Of a stretch of DNA of 64,000 nt, positions 25,358 to 34,573 are shown one piece after another. Each line of letters opens with the position of its first letter. Position 1 is the stretch's first letter. Source of the DNA: CALMFG01 sp963674805 (GTDB lineage: Bacteria; Bacillota; Clostridia; Christensenellales; CALMFG01); NCBI GenBank assembly GCA_963674805.2, contig CAXXNY010000016.1, positions 682,001 through 746,000 of the forward strand, read 5' to 3'. The notes beneath the pieces were generated by a model, which was not told the origin of the DNA, made no database searches, and saw only the letters and a program-made list of their open reading frames with translations. The translations under genes and the position numbers were made by a program.

Positions 25358-26716
25358 TTAGTTTTTTAATGCCTGCAGCGGTGCCGGAATTTTGCCGCCG
25401 CGGTTGATAAACGCGGACGCGTCCGCCTGATTATACGGCATAATGGGTGCGGAACCCAACAGCCCGCCGAAGGCCACTGTATCGCCGACGGCTTTACCCG
25501 GCACGGGAATGATTCTCACTGCCGTTGTCTTGCTGTTGATCATACCAATTGCGGCTTCATCCGCAATAATCGCAGCGATGGTCTCCGCCGGGGTGTCGCC
25601 GGGCACGGCAATCATGTCCAGCCCGACCGAACAGACGCAGGTCATGGCTTCCAGCTTTTCGAGTGAGAGTGATCCGCTTTTAACCGCCGCAATCATACCC
25701 TCGTCTTCGCTGACCGGGATAAAGGCGCCCGAAAGTCCGCCCACATGGGAGGAGGCCATGACGCCGCCTTTTTTGACGGCATCGTTTAAGATGGCGAGAG
25801 CGGCGGTCGTACCGTGTGCGCCGCAGGTTGAAAGCCCCATTTCCTCCAGAATACGCGCAACGCTGTCCCCTACCGCCGGAGTCGGGGCTAGCGACAAATC
25901 AACGATACCGAATGACGCACCCAAGCGCTGGGAGGCTTCCTGTGCGACCAGCTGTCCGACACGCGTGATTTTAAACGCAGTTTTTTTAATGGTTTCAGCT
26001 ACTTCGTTGATGGGTTTATTTTTTAAGCCTTTGATTGCCGAATGGATTACGCCCGGGCCGGAAACGCCCACATTGATAACGCACTCCCCTTCGCCGATGC
26101 CGTGGAAGGCGCCCGCCATAAAGGGATTATCCGGTACGGCATTCATGAACACCACGAGTTTGGCGCATCCGATGCCGTTATTGTCTTTGGTAAGTTCGGC
26201 GGTCTTTTTAACGATGTGCCCCATTTTGGCCACCGCATCAAAATTGATGCCGGATTTGGTTGCGCCGATATTGACGGATGAACAAACGACATCCGTAGAG
26301 GCCAGTGCTTCGGGGATGCTGTCGATCAGTTTGGTGTCACCCGGTGTAAAACCTTTTTCGACCAATGCAGAAAAGCCGCCGATAAAATCGACGCCGACTT
26401 CCTTTGCCGCTTTATCCAAGGCCTTTGCAAAACAGACATAGGAGTCCGCGTCGCTGGCTTCTGCAATCAAAGATATCGGGGTGACCGAGATGCGTTTATT
26501 GACGATCGGGATACCGTATTCAACCGCGATATCTTCGCCGGTTTTGACGAGGTTTTTGGCGGATGTCGTGATTTTTCTGATGATTTTATCGCAGGCCTTC
26601 TGGGCGCTGGTGTCGATACAGTCGCGCAGGCTGAGCCCCATGGTAATGGTACGGACGTCGAGGTTTTCCTCGGTAATCATTTGTATGGTGGATAAAACTT
26701 CCCGTTGATTGATCAT
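25358..26716 (-). CDS. UPF0210 (PFL family, DUF711) protein
   Basis: A 452-residue cytoplasmic protein of the conserved UPF0210 family, related in fold to glycyl-radical proteins but without proven activity. Typical stretches are the start MINQREVLSTIQMI, VGVDFIGGFSALVEKGFTP, GVSGPGVIHSAIKG, CGAHGTTAALAILNDAVKKGG and the near-terminal GGKIPAPLQALKN. It follows the ACT-domain gene by 12 nt, and that pairing is conserved in Bacillota and archaea. Its ligand and function remain unknown. Confidence 0.92.
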   Translation of the reverse strand: MINQREVLSTIQMITEENLDVRTITMGLSLRDCIDTSAQKACDKIIRKITTSAKNLVKTGEDIAVEYGIPIVNKRISVTPISLIAEASDADSYVCFAKALDKAAKEVGVDFIGGFSALVEKGFTPGDTKLIDSIPEALASTDVVCSSVNIGATKSGINFDAVAKMGHIVKKTAELTKDNNGIGCAKLVVFMNAVPDNPFMAGAFHGIGEGECVINVGVSGPGVIHSAIKGLKNKPINEVAETIKKTAFKITRVGQLVAQEASQRLGASFGIVDLSLAPTPAVGDSVARILEEMGLSTCGAHGTTAALAILNDAVKKGGVMASSHVGGLSGAFIPVSEDEGMIAAVKSGSLSLEKLEAMTCVCSVGLDMIAVPGDTPAETIAAIIADEAAIGMINSKTTAVRIIPVPGKAVGDTVAFGGLLGSAPIMPYNQADASAFINRGGKIPAPLQALKN

Positions 26717-26728
26717 AGCTCGCCGTCC

Positions 26729-26998
26729 TTATATCCGGTGCATCGAATTAAAAATCTCTTCGCGCTGTATGCGGATTTCCAATCCGATTTCACTGCTCAG
26801 ATCGCTGAGTGCCGATTGGATTTCATCAAACGGCACATTCGCTTTTTCGATGTCCACCAGCATGACCATGGTGAAGTAGGTTTTCATAACGGTCTGGTTG
26901 ATGTCTAAAATATTGATATTCAGCCGTGCCAGCGCCTGGCTGACGGCGGCGATAATACCGACCTTATCGTTTCCGATTACGGTTAAGATTGCGTTCAT
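26729..26998 (-). CDS. ACT domain-containing protein (UPF0237)
   Basis: An 89-residue stand-alone ACT domain: MNAILTVIGNDKVGIIAAVSQALA, then NINILDINQTVMKTYFTMVMLVD. ACT domains bind amino acids or similar small ligands. The UPF0237 members next to UPF0210 genes are GcvR-like in sequence, but no regulatory target is known. It is the first gene of the pair, with the partner 12 nt downstream. Confidence 0.92.
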   Translation of the reverse strand: MNAILTVIGNDKVGIIAAVSQALARLNINILDINQTVMKTYFTMVMLVDIEKANVPFDEIQSALSDLSSEIGLEIRIQREEIFNSMHRI

Positions 26999-27086
26999 AA
27001 CTGGGTCCTTTTAACTATATTTAATACCGATGTTCATTATATCGGGATTCGAATGGGTTATCAAGCATTCGGGTAAGATACAGGCA

Positions 27087-27113
27087 TAAAAAAACCGATG
27101 TTGCCATCGGCTT
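27087..27113 (-). terminator. Terminator of the first VanW gene
   Basis: On the minus strand GCCGATGG CAA CATCGG is followed by seven Us (complement of 27088-27094), just beyond the stop codon at 27124. Confidence 0.8.
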
Positions 27114-27123
27114 TAATCGCTAT

Positions 27124-28575
27124 TTACTCTGCATTTGGGTTTACATAATACTCGCCTGCGAATGCCTGATATATCGCATAATAGAGATACTCAGACTTGA
27201 CAACTTTACCGTCCGCGTCTTTATACAAGCGGTAGACCTTTGCACGGATACCGTTGACCGGTTCTGAGTATTCATAGATTTCGCCCGGATCGATTTTATA
27301 GCCGCCGGGTGAGACTTCGGCATAATGATAGGTGGACGGAGACGGCAGTGTGGTTTTGACCACTTTGCTGACAAGCTCGGTGGTATACCCGTGCTGTGCC
27401 GGTTCGCCATAGATGTTGCAGGTCACGGTGTTTGCCGCTTCATCCGTCACAACGCTGATATAAATCGGCGATGTTTTATTGTTCACGATTTTAAGGTCAG
27501 GGTTGATACTGATGGTTGCGTCCAGCCCCGCCGGAATATAGTCCGAAGGCAGGGAATGGAAGGTGTGCTCGGTGATATCGAGCTCTGCCGCAAGCGCCGC
27601 AATATAAACGGTGGACGCGACCTGGCAGACACCGCCGCCGACTTCGGTGACATGCAAACCGGATTCTAAAGCCGGTGCTTCGTAGAAGCCGTTATCCACT
27701 GTCCGGACGCCGCTGGTTGCATTAAGCGACAGCGTTTCGCCGGGCTGCAGGATGGAACCGTTCTGGTTAATAACGGAACACATCTGGACGATGTTCGCGG
27801 TACGCTCCGTGATCTGGAGCTTCCTGATAATATCCGATGTATACGTGCCGATCAGCTGGGTTTTATATTTCATATCATCAATGCTGGTAAACGAGTTAAC
27901 CTCTTTATACGGTGCATCCATAACGGAATAACTGTTGGTTTTAATCGCATCCAGAACCATGGGTGCGAACGCATCCACATCCACTTCTAATCCCGGAAGC
28001 GGCAGTTCGTATGAAAACCGCTGGGATTCATCCAGCGCGCTGGGTCTGAAAATAACCCCTGCATCATCCGGTGAGACGTTGATGGCTTCGGCAATCTCTT
28101 CTGTCTGGAAAAATGCCATTACCTTCTCAAGGGTTGCATTGGTTTTAAACTCAAAGTTGATACCGTCAACGGTGGTTTCATAATTAATATGTTCCGGCAG
28201 GGTGCCGTTTTCGGAGTAAAGGAAAGCCGCCTGTATGGTTGCATCCACATCCGGCTCTATACCGATTTCTTTTATGTTGTATAAAAACGGATTCTTATCG
28301 ATTGTGAACATGATGTCTTTATCAATATACCAGCTGTCGATAACGCTGGAAAGCGCGGCACGGATTTGCTCCTCGTCCATACCCGACACATCCACATCTT
28401 CAATGGATATACCGTCGGCCAAAACATTGGTCTCAATGATATTCGCAAGCTGGTCTTCGGACAATGCGCGGTTATGGGTCAGCGCCAAAACGCCGCTGAC
28501 GATAAATCCGATCACCAATATGATTAAAGCAACAAAAAGCACGACAATTGCTTTTTTGTTTGATTCGCTGCTCAT
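27124..28575 (-). CDS. VanW family membrane-anchored cell-wall protein
   Basis: A 483-residue protein with one N-terminal transmembrane anchor (about residues 9-33) and an extracellular region. The first 210 residues are a peptidoglycan-binding-like (YoaR-type) region with IEDVDVSGMDEEQIRAAL. The VanW domain follows, with LQPGETLSLNATSGVRTVDNGF, the hallmark EVGGGVCQVASTVYIAAL (about residue 315) and the HTFHSLPSDYIPAGLDA segment. A G5-like beta tail closes it. VanW is an accessory of some vancomycin clusters with unknown biochemistry. A second VanW gene lies just upstream. Confidence 0.87.
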   Translation of the reverse strand: MSSESNKKAIVVLFVALIILVIGFIVSGVLALTHNRALSEDQLANIIETNVLADGISIEDVDVSGMDEEQIRAALSSVIDSWYIDKDIMFTIDKNPFLYNIKEIGIEPDVDATIQAAFLYSENGTLPEHINYETTVDGINFEFKTNATLEKVMAFFQTEEIAEAINVSPDDAGVIFRPSALDESQRFSYELPLPGLEVDVDAFAPMVLDAIKTNSYSVMDAPYKEVNSFTSIDDMKYKTQLIGTYTSDIIRKLQITERTANIVQMCSVINQNGSILQPGETLSLNATSGVRTVDNGFYEAPALESGLHVTEVGGGVCQVASTVYIAALAAELDITEHTFHSLPSDYIPAGLDATISINPDLKIVNNKTSPIYISVVTDEAANTVTCNIYGEPAQHGYTTELVSKVVKTTLPSPSTYHYAEVSPGGYKIDPGEIYEYSEPVNGIRAKVYRLYKDADGKVVKSEYLYYAIYQAFAGEYYVNPNAE

Positions 28576-28683
28576 AAGTCTACCTCTCTAAAAAGATTCA
28601 ACGATATTTTATCGGAAAAAGAACGTAAAGTAAACCTTTTGACGCAATATTAACAGATCAGTCATGAAAGGATTGTTAATTTT

Positions 28684-28715
28684 GAATAAAAAAAGCAGGC
28701 ATTTCGCCTGCTTAT
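28684..28715 (-). terminator. Terminator of the second VanW gene
   Basis: On the minus strand AAGCAGGC GAAAT GCCTGCTT is followed by a U-run (complement of 28686-28692), just past the stop codon at 28724. Confidence 0.85.
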
Positions 28716-28723
28716 AATTTTCA

Positions 28724-30541
28724 TTATGTACCGCTGCCATCACCTGTGCTGCCATCTCCGGTACTTTCGCCGTCTGTTGGAGTAGCGGCATTCGGATCAT
28801 AGGTCGAACCCTCCATGCCGTATGTCTCCGGATCCTTCGGATTATAGTAATACACGCCCGCCTGAGCCGGATAGACCGAATCAATGTACTCATCCGAATC
28901 CTCAAACTGCATGCGGTATTTTTCGCCGGAATCGCCGTCGCCTTCTACATAGCCGATCCAGGAATAGGTCTCATCCTCATAGATTTCGTAATCCTTTGGA
29001 TAGAAATACTTATATGTGAACCATACAGATCCGTTCTGCCGTTTAACATAAGCATACGGTTCTCCCGGGTAGACATAGGTGCCGTCCGGTGCAAGACCGT
29101 CAACGGCCACCCGTATTTCAGCCGCTGAAGACGGTTCTAATACTTTATCTTTTAAGGTCCTGATAATTATCTGATAATCATTTTCCGGCGGCGGACCATA
29201 GATTTTCGCCGTTACGGTCTTGGCCTCCTGATCGGAAATCACGACGATATAAATCGTATCCGATAATGTGTTTCGGATAACCAGGTCTTTATCGCTGATA
29301 TAATCGACAGTCGCATCCACGGCGACATGGTCTTCATAATAGCGCTTCCGGTAATAATCTTCATATGCGGCCACGCGGTTGATGTAGTCCGACGGATATG
29401 TATGTGCGTGCCGTTCCACAATGCCGACGTCAGCCAGCAGGAACGCATTATAGAGCGTACTGGAAACCTGGCATACGCCGCCGCCCAGCTCATCCTCCAA
29501 TGCGCCGTGCCGAATCGCATGCGCCTCTTTCCATCCGGCGTCTTCTGTCCGGGGTCCGGTGGTGTCATTAACCGACCAGTCTTCGCCCGGCTCCACAGTG
29601 GCGCCTGTCAGCTTCTCAGCCATAAATGAAATATTGAATACGCGTTCGTCGTCTTTGAATTCGCCGTAGCCGTAAAAGGACGTATATTCGGAAAGCTTCA
29701 CAACGCTGTCCGCAACATCTGTCTTGGTATGCAGCGGATTGACAACGTCGACCTGCACGTCGCCAAGCGTATAATTCGACTGCGCGACACCGGCGATAAC
29801 GGCGGCAATAAAGGCTGCCTCGTCAATTTCCATGCCCACGACTTCATCGGTCCAAACAATAAAATCGTCTTCATTGTCCGCATCGGGATTGAAGCTCATG
29901 GTGGGTTCCTTTGCGGCAATCGTATAATTCGGCAGGATTTTTTCTACAGATGCCGTCACGGTCTCTTCATCCGCAACGACCGATATATCATAATTGACGC
30001 CGTCTTTTTCAGCAGTCCGCTGGTTCTTTGAACGTTCAAAGACCGGACCCGCCTTTTCAAACAGCATTGCATCAATCAAAACGTCTTCAACATCAGTCAC
30101 AAGCCCAATCGCCCGTGCGCTTTCCGTATAATCGGTATCATTAAAGGTAAAGTTGATGGCCGCCTCGCTCAACTCCGCTTCGACGGTGCTTGCCAGCATA
30201 TCCCGCGCCTCATCAATGGTTTTACCCGAAACATCGACGTTTTCAATCGTTGTTGTCTGCGTGAAAACGCCGCTCTCAAGGTATGCCAACAGCTCATCAT
30301 CCGATGGCCTCCGTTGTGTGATAATAAATATGACCATTCCGATGGCCGCAACGCCTAAAGCGCTTCCACCGATAATGATCCAAAGTTTGTTGTTAAAAAA
30401 TAAGCCCCGGTTTTTTGCGCCGCCGCTCTTTGCCGTGCCGCCGCTTTTCCCCAGTTTACTCATGCGGGCGCGTTTTGCATTCTGCTTGGCACGTCTAAGG
30501 TCTTGTCTGGTTAGAGGGGCTTTTCCTCTGTAATTTGCCAT
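28724..30541 (-). CDS. VanW family membrane-anchored cell-wall protein (second copy)
   Basis: I chose the ATG at 30541 (MANYRGKAPLTRQDL), which has GGGAGA 8 nt upstream; the open frame extends a further 15 codons without a ribosome site. The 605 residues comprise a basic cytoplasmic head of about 50 residues, one transmembrane helix, a YoaR-like region with IENVDVSGKTIDEARDML, the VanW core ELGGGVCQVSSTLYNAFL near residue 360, a G5-like domain and a Gly/Asp/Thr-rich disordered tail. It is a paralog of the 27-kb gene with the same architecture plus longer ends. Its own terminator and the upstream RNA terminator suggest separate transcription. Confidence 0.87.
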   Translation of the reverse strand: MANYRGKAPLTRQDLRRAKQNAKRARMSKLGKSGGTAKSGGAKNRGLFFNNKLWIIIGGSALGVAAIGMVIFIITQRRPSDDELLAYLESGVFTQTTTIENVDVSGKTIDEARDMLASTVEAELSEAAINFTFNDTDYTESARAIGLVTDVEDVLIDAMLFEKAGPVFERSKNQRTAEKDGVNYDISVVADEETVTASVEKILPNYTIAAKEPTMSFNPDADNEDDFIVWTDEVVGMEIDEAAFIAAVIAGVAQSNYTLGDVQVDVVNPLHTKTDVADSVVKLSEYTSFYGYGEFKDDERVFNISFMAEKLTGATVEPGEDWSVNDTTGPRTEDAGWKEAHAIRHGALEDELGGGVCQVSSTLYNAFLLADVGIVERHAHTYPSDYINRVAAYEDYYRKRYYEDHVAVDATVDYISDKDLVIRNTLSDTIYIVVISDQEAKTVTAKIYGPPPENDYQIIIRTLKDKVLEPSSAAEIRVAVDGLAPDGTYVYPGEPYAYVKRQNGSVWFTYKYFYPKDYEIYEDETYSWIGYVEGDGDSGEKYRMQFEDSDEYIDSVYPAQAGVYYYNPKDPETYGMEGSTYDPNAATPTDGESTGDGSTGDGSGT

Positions 30542-30649
30542 GACTGATTCTCCCAAAATACCCTTAATATTTACTGTCTGCCTCACATCATGATAAACCA
30601 GCGGTCATTAAAAGTAAACATTATTAAAGGTTTTTTTACATTTTGAAGA

Positions 30650-30876
30650 AATAGAAAAGCCACACCGAGGGGGATCGATATGGCTGTAGGGGGATTTTAA
30701 CAGTTAGCTGTTAAAAAACTTATTTCACAATCCACAAGAAATCTGTGACGACCAGATTTGCTGTTGATTGCTTTTTTTATTGCGTGCGGATGACCGCATG
30801 CCGGGTATACCGGCGGGTGCTTTCGTCATCATTAAGAACTAAATTGTGTATTGCACCACTACAATATGCCCTTTGC
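30650..30876 (-). ncRNA. Candidate structured non-coding RNA, about 225 nt
   Basis: A transcription unit without a credible gene. Promoter TTGTAA-16-TATAAT (30910-30905 and 30888-30883) precedes it. It contains nested hairpins, GCCGG-TATA-CCCGGC and GCGG-TCAT-CCGC (complement of about 30785-30815), and a TTTTAACAG-type inverted repeat at 30692-30716. It ends in an 11-bp intrinsic terminator stem (30658-30668 / 30674-30684) with a U-run. One minus frame opens at an ATG but hits TAA after about 35 codons, with no ribosome site. Size and layout resemble clostridial orphan RNAs such as the raiA motif or 6S RNA; I cannot assign a class from memory. Confidence 0.6.
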
Positions 30877-30882
30877 AAGCAC

Positions 30883-30910
30883 ATTATAGCACAATATATG
30901 GTATTTACAA
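30883..30910 (-). promoter_or_regulatory. Promoter of the candidate ncRNA
   Basis: Minus strand TTGTAA (30910-30905), 16-bp spacer, TATAAT (30888-30883). No start codon with a ribosome site follows. Confidence 0.65.
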
Positions 30911-30980
30911 GAGATTTTTTGCAAACAGGATGAATGTTTACAATTTATTCGGTTTTTTGCATAAAAATCCGTGCTTTTGT

Positions 30981-32435
30981 TTAAAAAACTTTGCCGAGAT
31001 ATGCCCAATGCCACGGCTCTAAATAGTAATTATAAAACCCATAATCATTGCCGTGCTGTACCATATAATCGAACAAAACCGTGCCGCCGAATGAATTGCG
31101 CTCATAAAAATCAATCGCCACACCGTACTGGTGGTTTGAATATCCGGGCACATAAGAGTACATCTGACGCCTTAAGTGCCAGGAACCGTTACGGCTTTTT
31201 GCGACATTGTCCGATGATTTTTCACTGTAAAACAGCCACTGGGTTTCGCATGTCCGGTAGGTCGTGCTGGTCTGGAACACCTTTCCGGTCTCCCGGTAAG
31301 CGTCGACCAGCAGGTACGCATAAGCTGCCATCGTATTGATGGTGATTTCGTTATCCGACCCGGCAATCATCACCAGCGGTTCTTTGGGCATCGAAGTGCT
31401 GAGCATCCAATCGCCGGATTCATAAGAGAAAAGCGCCTTGTTTTTTGCGGCATATCCTGCAAGCTTAGTTGCTTTTGCGTCTTCGCCTAAATCACCGTTA
31501 ATAATATCCGCGTACATTTCCTTAAACTCAGACGTCGTTTGATTATAGGGATATTCGGCATACAGCGCCTTGATGGTTTCATCCTTTGCGATTTGCTCCA
31601 TGATATACGTTTCAATGTCCAGACTTCCGCCGTCATCGTTTAATACCGCATATGCAGTTAACGCATACGGGGCGGGCGTAAACGTGTGTACGATATCCGC
31701 TTCAGTCACATCGGGATTCACCGACAATATCTCTTTCATACTGCTGAGCAGGGTTTCGTTCGGCTCAGCGATGATGCGTGTATAATCGGCATAAGGACCG
31801 AGCGAGTAAAGGCTGTAAGAGATACGGGTCAGGTTCGCCTGTGTTAACGGGCCGAAATAGCCATAGCTTTCGGTTTCCATGCCCATCAGGTTCAGGCAGG
31901 CCTGTGTTTCCAACAGCAGACGGTTTTCTTCATCGCGTGATTCATCCGCCAGTGCAGTATCGATCAGTGCGTTGACTTCCGCCTCAGAAAGCGTTTGTGC
32001 GGGTGTGCTGAATTCAAGGGTTTCATCCAAGCTGACGGATTCGCCGTCAGCCATCACCATTATGCCGAGTCGGTATGCGGTATCCGGCGATAAAGAGTCG
32101 ACAGCAGCATAACACACATCGTCAATCATCACCGCTTCAATCTGCTGTGTGCCGAATTCGGACGCCAGCACAAAGCCTGCGGATTCAATTGGCGCTGCGC
32201 CGTTCTCTCCGGAAACCGCCGCGCTGAATACGGCGTGGGCAGACCCGGAAATCACCGGCTGGCTGATATCAGCAGTAAAGGGCGGCTTAGGCGCCGGTGT
32301 GGCGGGGGCCGGTGTTTCAGCAGGTACATCCTGCACGGTTTCGGCAGGCGCGCATCCCGAACATGCCAGCATCAGTATTATTGTCAAGACCGTAAAGACG
32401 GCCGTATATTTTTTTATAGGCATCAACTTATTCAC
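30981..32435 (-). CDS. D-alanyl-D-alanine carboxypeptidase, VanY/M15B family lipoprotein
   Basis: A 484-residue exported lipoprotein: the signal peptide ends in the lipobox LACSGC (Cys about residue 27). A Fn3-like domain and a large helical region of about 250 residues precede the C-terminal M15B zinc carboxypeptidase. Its zinc ligands are in SNHQYGVAIDF (His, Asp) and EPWHW (His, with the catalytic Glu), and the substrate loop is STTYRTCETQWLFY. It should trim the terminal D-Ala of muropeptides outside the membrane. The next gene upstream is a paralog with the same layout; only 9 nt separate them, so they form an operon. Confidence 0.87.
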   Translation of the reverse strand: MNKLMPIKKYTAVFTVLTIILMLACSGCAPAETVQDVPAETPAPATPAPKPPFTADISQPVISGSAHAVFSAAVSGENGAAPIESAGFVLASEFGTQQIEAVMIDDVCYAAVDSLSPDTAYRLGIMVMADGESVSLDETLEFSTPAQTLSEAEVNALIDTALADESRDEENRLLLETQACLNLMGMETESYGYFGPLTQANLTRISYSLYSLGPYADYTRIIAEPNETLLSSMKEILSVNPDVTEADIVHTFTPAPYALTAYAVLNDDGGSLDIETYIMEQIAKDETIKALYAEYPYNQTTSEFKEMYADIINGDLGEDAKATKLAGYAAKNKALFSYESGDWMLSTSMPKEPLVMIAGSDNEITINTMAAYAYLLVDAYRETGKVFQTSTTYRTCETQWLFYSEKSSDNVAKSRNGSWHLRRQMYSYVPGYSNHQYGVAIDFYERNSFGGTVLFDYMVQHGNDYGFYNYYLEPWHWAYLGKVF

Positions 32436-32444
32436 CGCACTTCT

Positions 32445-34157
32445 TTATTCATCCGCAAGCGGAGTTGCAAGCGGTATGGATTCAATGGTCTCTTCCGGAA
32501 TCTGCACACCGAGATAGGTCCAGTGCCAGGTTTCTAAAGAATAATTATAAAATCCGTACCTGCCGGCATTCTTTTCGAGATATTTGTAAGCTTCACTTTC
32601 GATAAAGACATACTGGGCCGGTTCAAAGTCCACCGACACCGCAAACTGGTGATTGGAATAACCCGGCACATAAGAGACAATCTGGCGGTCCAGATGCCAA
32701 AGCCCGCTCCACGCCAGTACCTGAGACTTGCCATAGCCTTTGGAGTATTTATCCCACTGCGTCTCACAGGAACGGTATGAATTATTCACCGTCATCTCAA
32801 GCCCGGTCTGCTCACGGAACTCATCATACATATAAGCAAATGCCACCATCGTAGGCGCGAGCATGGAGTCCATGGAATGCCGGCCGCTTTCGCTGTAAAT
32901 ATAGATGCGTTTTTCAGGCAGAACGGCAATCTCCTCCAGCCACCACGCACAGATGTCGGCGAAATAGACTTTGTTTTTTGCGGCGATTGCTTCCAGCATG
33001 ACGTCTTTTGACTGGTCAAAGGTTTCCTTGCCATACTGGCTGATGAGCGACTTCATTTCATCCGAATCTTCTTCAAGATATCCGTTGATCAAATCAGCGT
33101 ATTTTTCCTGAAACTCCGGCGTATCCACGATATAAGGGTATTCGGTTGCAAAGTATACGCTGGCGTTCTGGTCGTCTTTCATGATATCAAAAACATAGTC
33201 TTCACTGCTGATCTGCCCGCCGAAATTATCGTATTTCACATACGGCGTCATTGAGTACGGGCTGATGGTAAAGTCCTTGATGATATCGTCCTTTTTGATA
33301 TCGGGATTTACGCTTAAAATATCTTTTAAGAGGGCAACCGATTCTTTGGTCGGAGTTTCGTTAATGTTATTCCAAAAGACAAAATTGTTATATGAATTCA
33401 GGCTGTAATCCAGCATAACCTGGTTCACCTGCGTCAGTGTTTCCATACGCTCATAGACGGTTTCGTCAAAATACATGCCGAGCAGTTTCATAATGGCATG
33501 AGCATGGAACAGGGTTTTTGTCTCTTCCGTCATGGCATCCGTACTCCGCGGACAGGTGCCCTCCACGAGTTTTTCCACTTCGCTCAGCGACATGACACGC
33601 GCGGGCGTGGTGAACGTCATGGTAACATCGCCTGTAAGTTTGGTTTCGCTTTCGAGACAGTACGGGCGAACGGTATATTGCGTTTCCGGCTCAAGTCCGC
33701 CGGCTTTGGCGTATAACCCGCCGTCGAGCAGCTGGGCGTCGCCTTCAAACACCAGTTCACCGGCTTCATTATAGATTTCAAAACCAAATGTGCTGTATCC
33801 GTTTTTTTGGCTGATCAATTCGGCATAGATAATGGCTTCGCTGGTGCCATTAATTTGCGGGTCACCAAACTTGACAACACAATTGCCTTCGGCTGCCATA
33901 TCGCTCACGGGCAAATCCGCAGATTGCGCTGTCACCGCTTCGGTTTCATCAGGCGTCGTCTTTCCGCCGGAAAGAATTGCCCTTATTGTAAAAACAGAGA
34001 ATAGAACCAAGACGATTGATGCGGCTGCGATTCCGATGATGAATAAGATGCGCCGGTCAAAAGTCTTTGGTGCGGCTTTCATATTGCGGCGGACCGGTCG
34101 GACCGGTACCGTACGTTTTACACTGCTGGGGGGTATTCTGTTTTTAGGTACTCTCAA
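32445..34157 (-). CDS. Membrane-anchored VanY/M15B family carboxypeptidase (paralog)
   Basis: A 570-residue protein with a Pro/Arg-rich cytoplasmic head and a transmembrane helix at about residues 38-62 instead of a lipobox. The same helical middle region as its neighbour follows, sharing the pattern LLKDILSVNPD / MKEILSVNPD. The C-terminal M15B domain has SNHQFAVSVDF, ETWHW and the NSYRSCETQWDKYS loop. All zinc-site residues are kept. It overlaps the yjbQ stop by 4 nt (ATGA), so yjbQ and both carboxypeptidases may share one transcript starting at rex. Confidence 0.86.
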   Translation of the reverse strand: MRVPKNRIPPSSVKRTVPVRPVRRNMKAAPKTFDRRILFIIGIAAASIVLVLFSVFTIRAILSGGKTTPDETEAVTAQSADLPVSDMAAEGNCVVKFGDPQINGTSEAIIYAELISQKNGYSTFGFEIYNEAGELVFEGDAQLLDGGLYAKAGGLEPETQYTVRPYCLESETKLTGDVTMTFTTPARVMSLSEVEKLVEGTCPRSTDAMTEETKTLFHAHAIMKLLGMYFDETVYERMETLTQVNQVMLDYSLNSYNNFVFWNNINETPTKESVALLKDILSVNPDIKKDDIIKDFTISPYSMTPYVKYDNFGGQISSEDYVFDIMKDDQNASVYFATEYPYIVDTPEFQEKYADLINGYLEEDSDEMKSLISQYGKETFDQSKDVMLEAIAAKNKVYFADICAWWLEEIAVLPEKRIYIYSESGRHSMDSMLAPTMVAFAYMYDEFREQTGLEMTVNNSYRSCETQWDKYSKGYGKSQVLAWSGLWHLDRQIVSYVPGYSNHQFAVSVDFEPAQYVFIESEAYKYLEKNAGRYGFYNYSLETWHWTYLGVQIPEETIESIPLATPLADE

Positions 34158-34573
34158 GTCAATGAATCCTCCAATATTTTGATATATACCTTACGGGTCC
34201 TGGGACCATCGAATTCTGCAAAGTAAACGGACTGCCATGTGCCGAGCAGCAAACGGCCGTCTTCGATAATCAGTGAAACCGAAGAACCGGTCAGAAGCGC
34301 CTTGGTATGGGCATCCGAGTTGCCTTCGTAATGCCGGAAATCCCGGTTGGGAACGGCGCGTGACAATGCCGTGGTTAAATCGGTGCGTACATCCGGATCG
34401 CCGTTTTCATTTATCGTGACGCCGGCGGTGGTATGCGGAACAAAAATCAGTACGGCTCCGCTTTTAATTTGATTGTCGTTGATGAGGGTTTGGATGTTTT
34501 GCGTTATGTCAATAAAGCACATACGCGTATGCGTGCTTAGGGTTAATTTGTGAACCACTGTACTACTCCCCAT
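34154..34573 (-). CDS. YjbQ family protein (UPF0047)
   Basis: A 139-residue protein of the UPF0047 family, some members of which complement thiamine-phosphate synthase. Signature stretches are IFVPHTTAGVTINENGDPDV near residue 45 and the final LLGTWQSVYFAEFDGPRTRKVYI. The conserved His/Glu/Asn residues of the PHTTAG...ENGD motif are present. The gene overlaps the rex stop by about 10 nt and the VanY paralog by 4 nt. Its physiological reaction is not established. Confidence 0.92.
   Translation of the reverse strand: MGSSTVVHKLTLSTHTRMCFIDITQNIQTLINDNQIKSGAVLIFVPHTTAGVTINENGDPDVRTDLTTALSRAVPNRDFRHYEGNSDAHTKALLTGSSVSLIIEDGRLLLGTWQSVYFAEFDGPRTRKVYIKILEDSLT

Noticed and set aside
25443..26441. 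A 332-codon plus-strand frame
   Set aside because: Entirely antisense to the conserved UPF0210 gene; composition (Ser/Pro/Ala-rich) is that of a shadow frame.
30730..30885. Minus-strand reading frame through the ncRNA (begins ATG, TAA after about 35 codons, then continues)
   Set aside because: An internal stop and no Shine-Dalgarno; the DNA forms GC hairpins typical of structured RNA. Kept as ncRNA.
30745..30933. Plus-strand 62-residue open frame antisense to the candidate ncRNA
   Set aside because: No ribosome site, low-quality amino acid composition, and it lies exactly across a minus-strand promoter-to-terminator unit.
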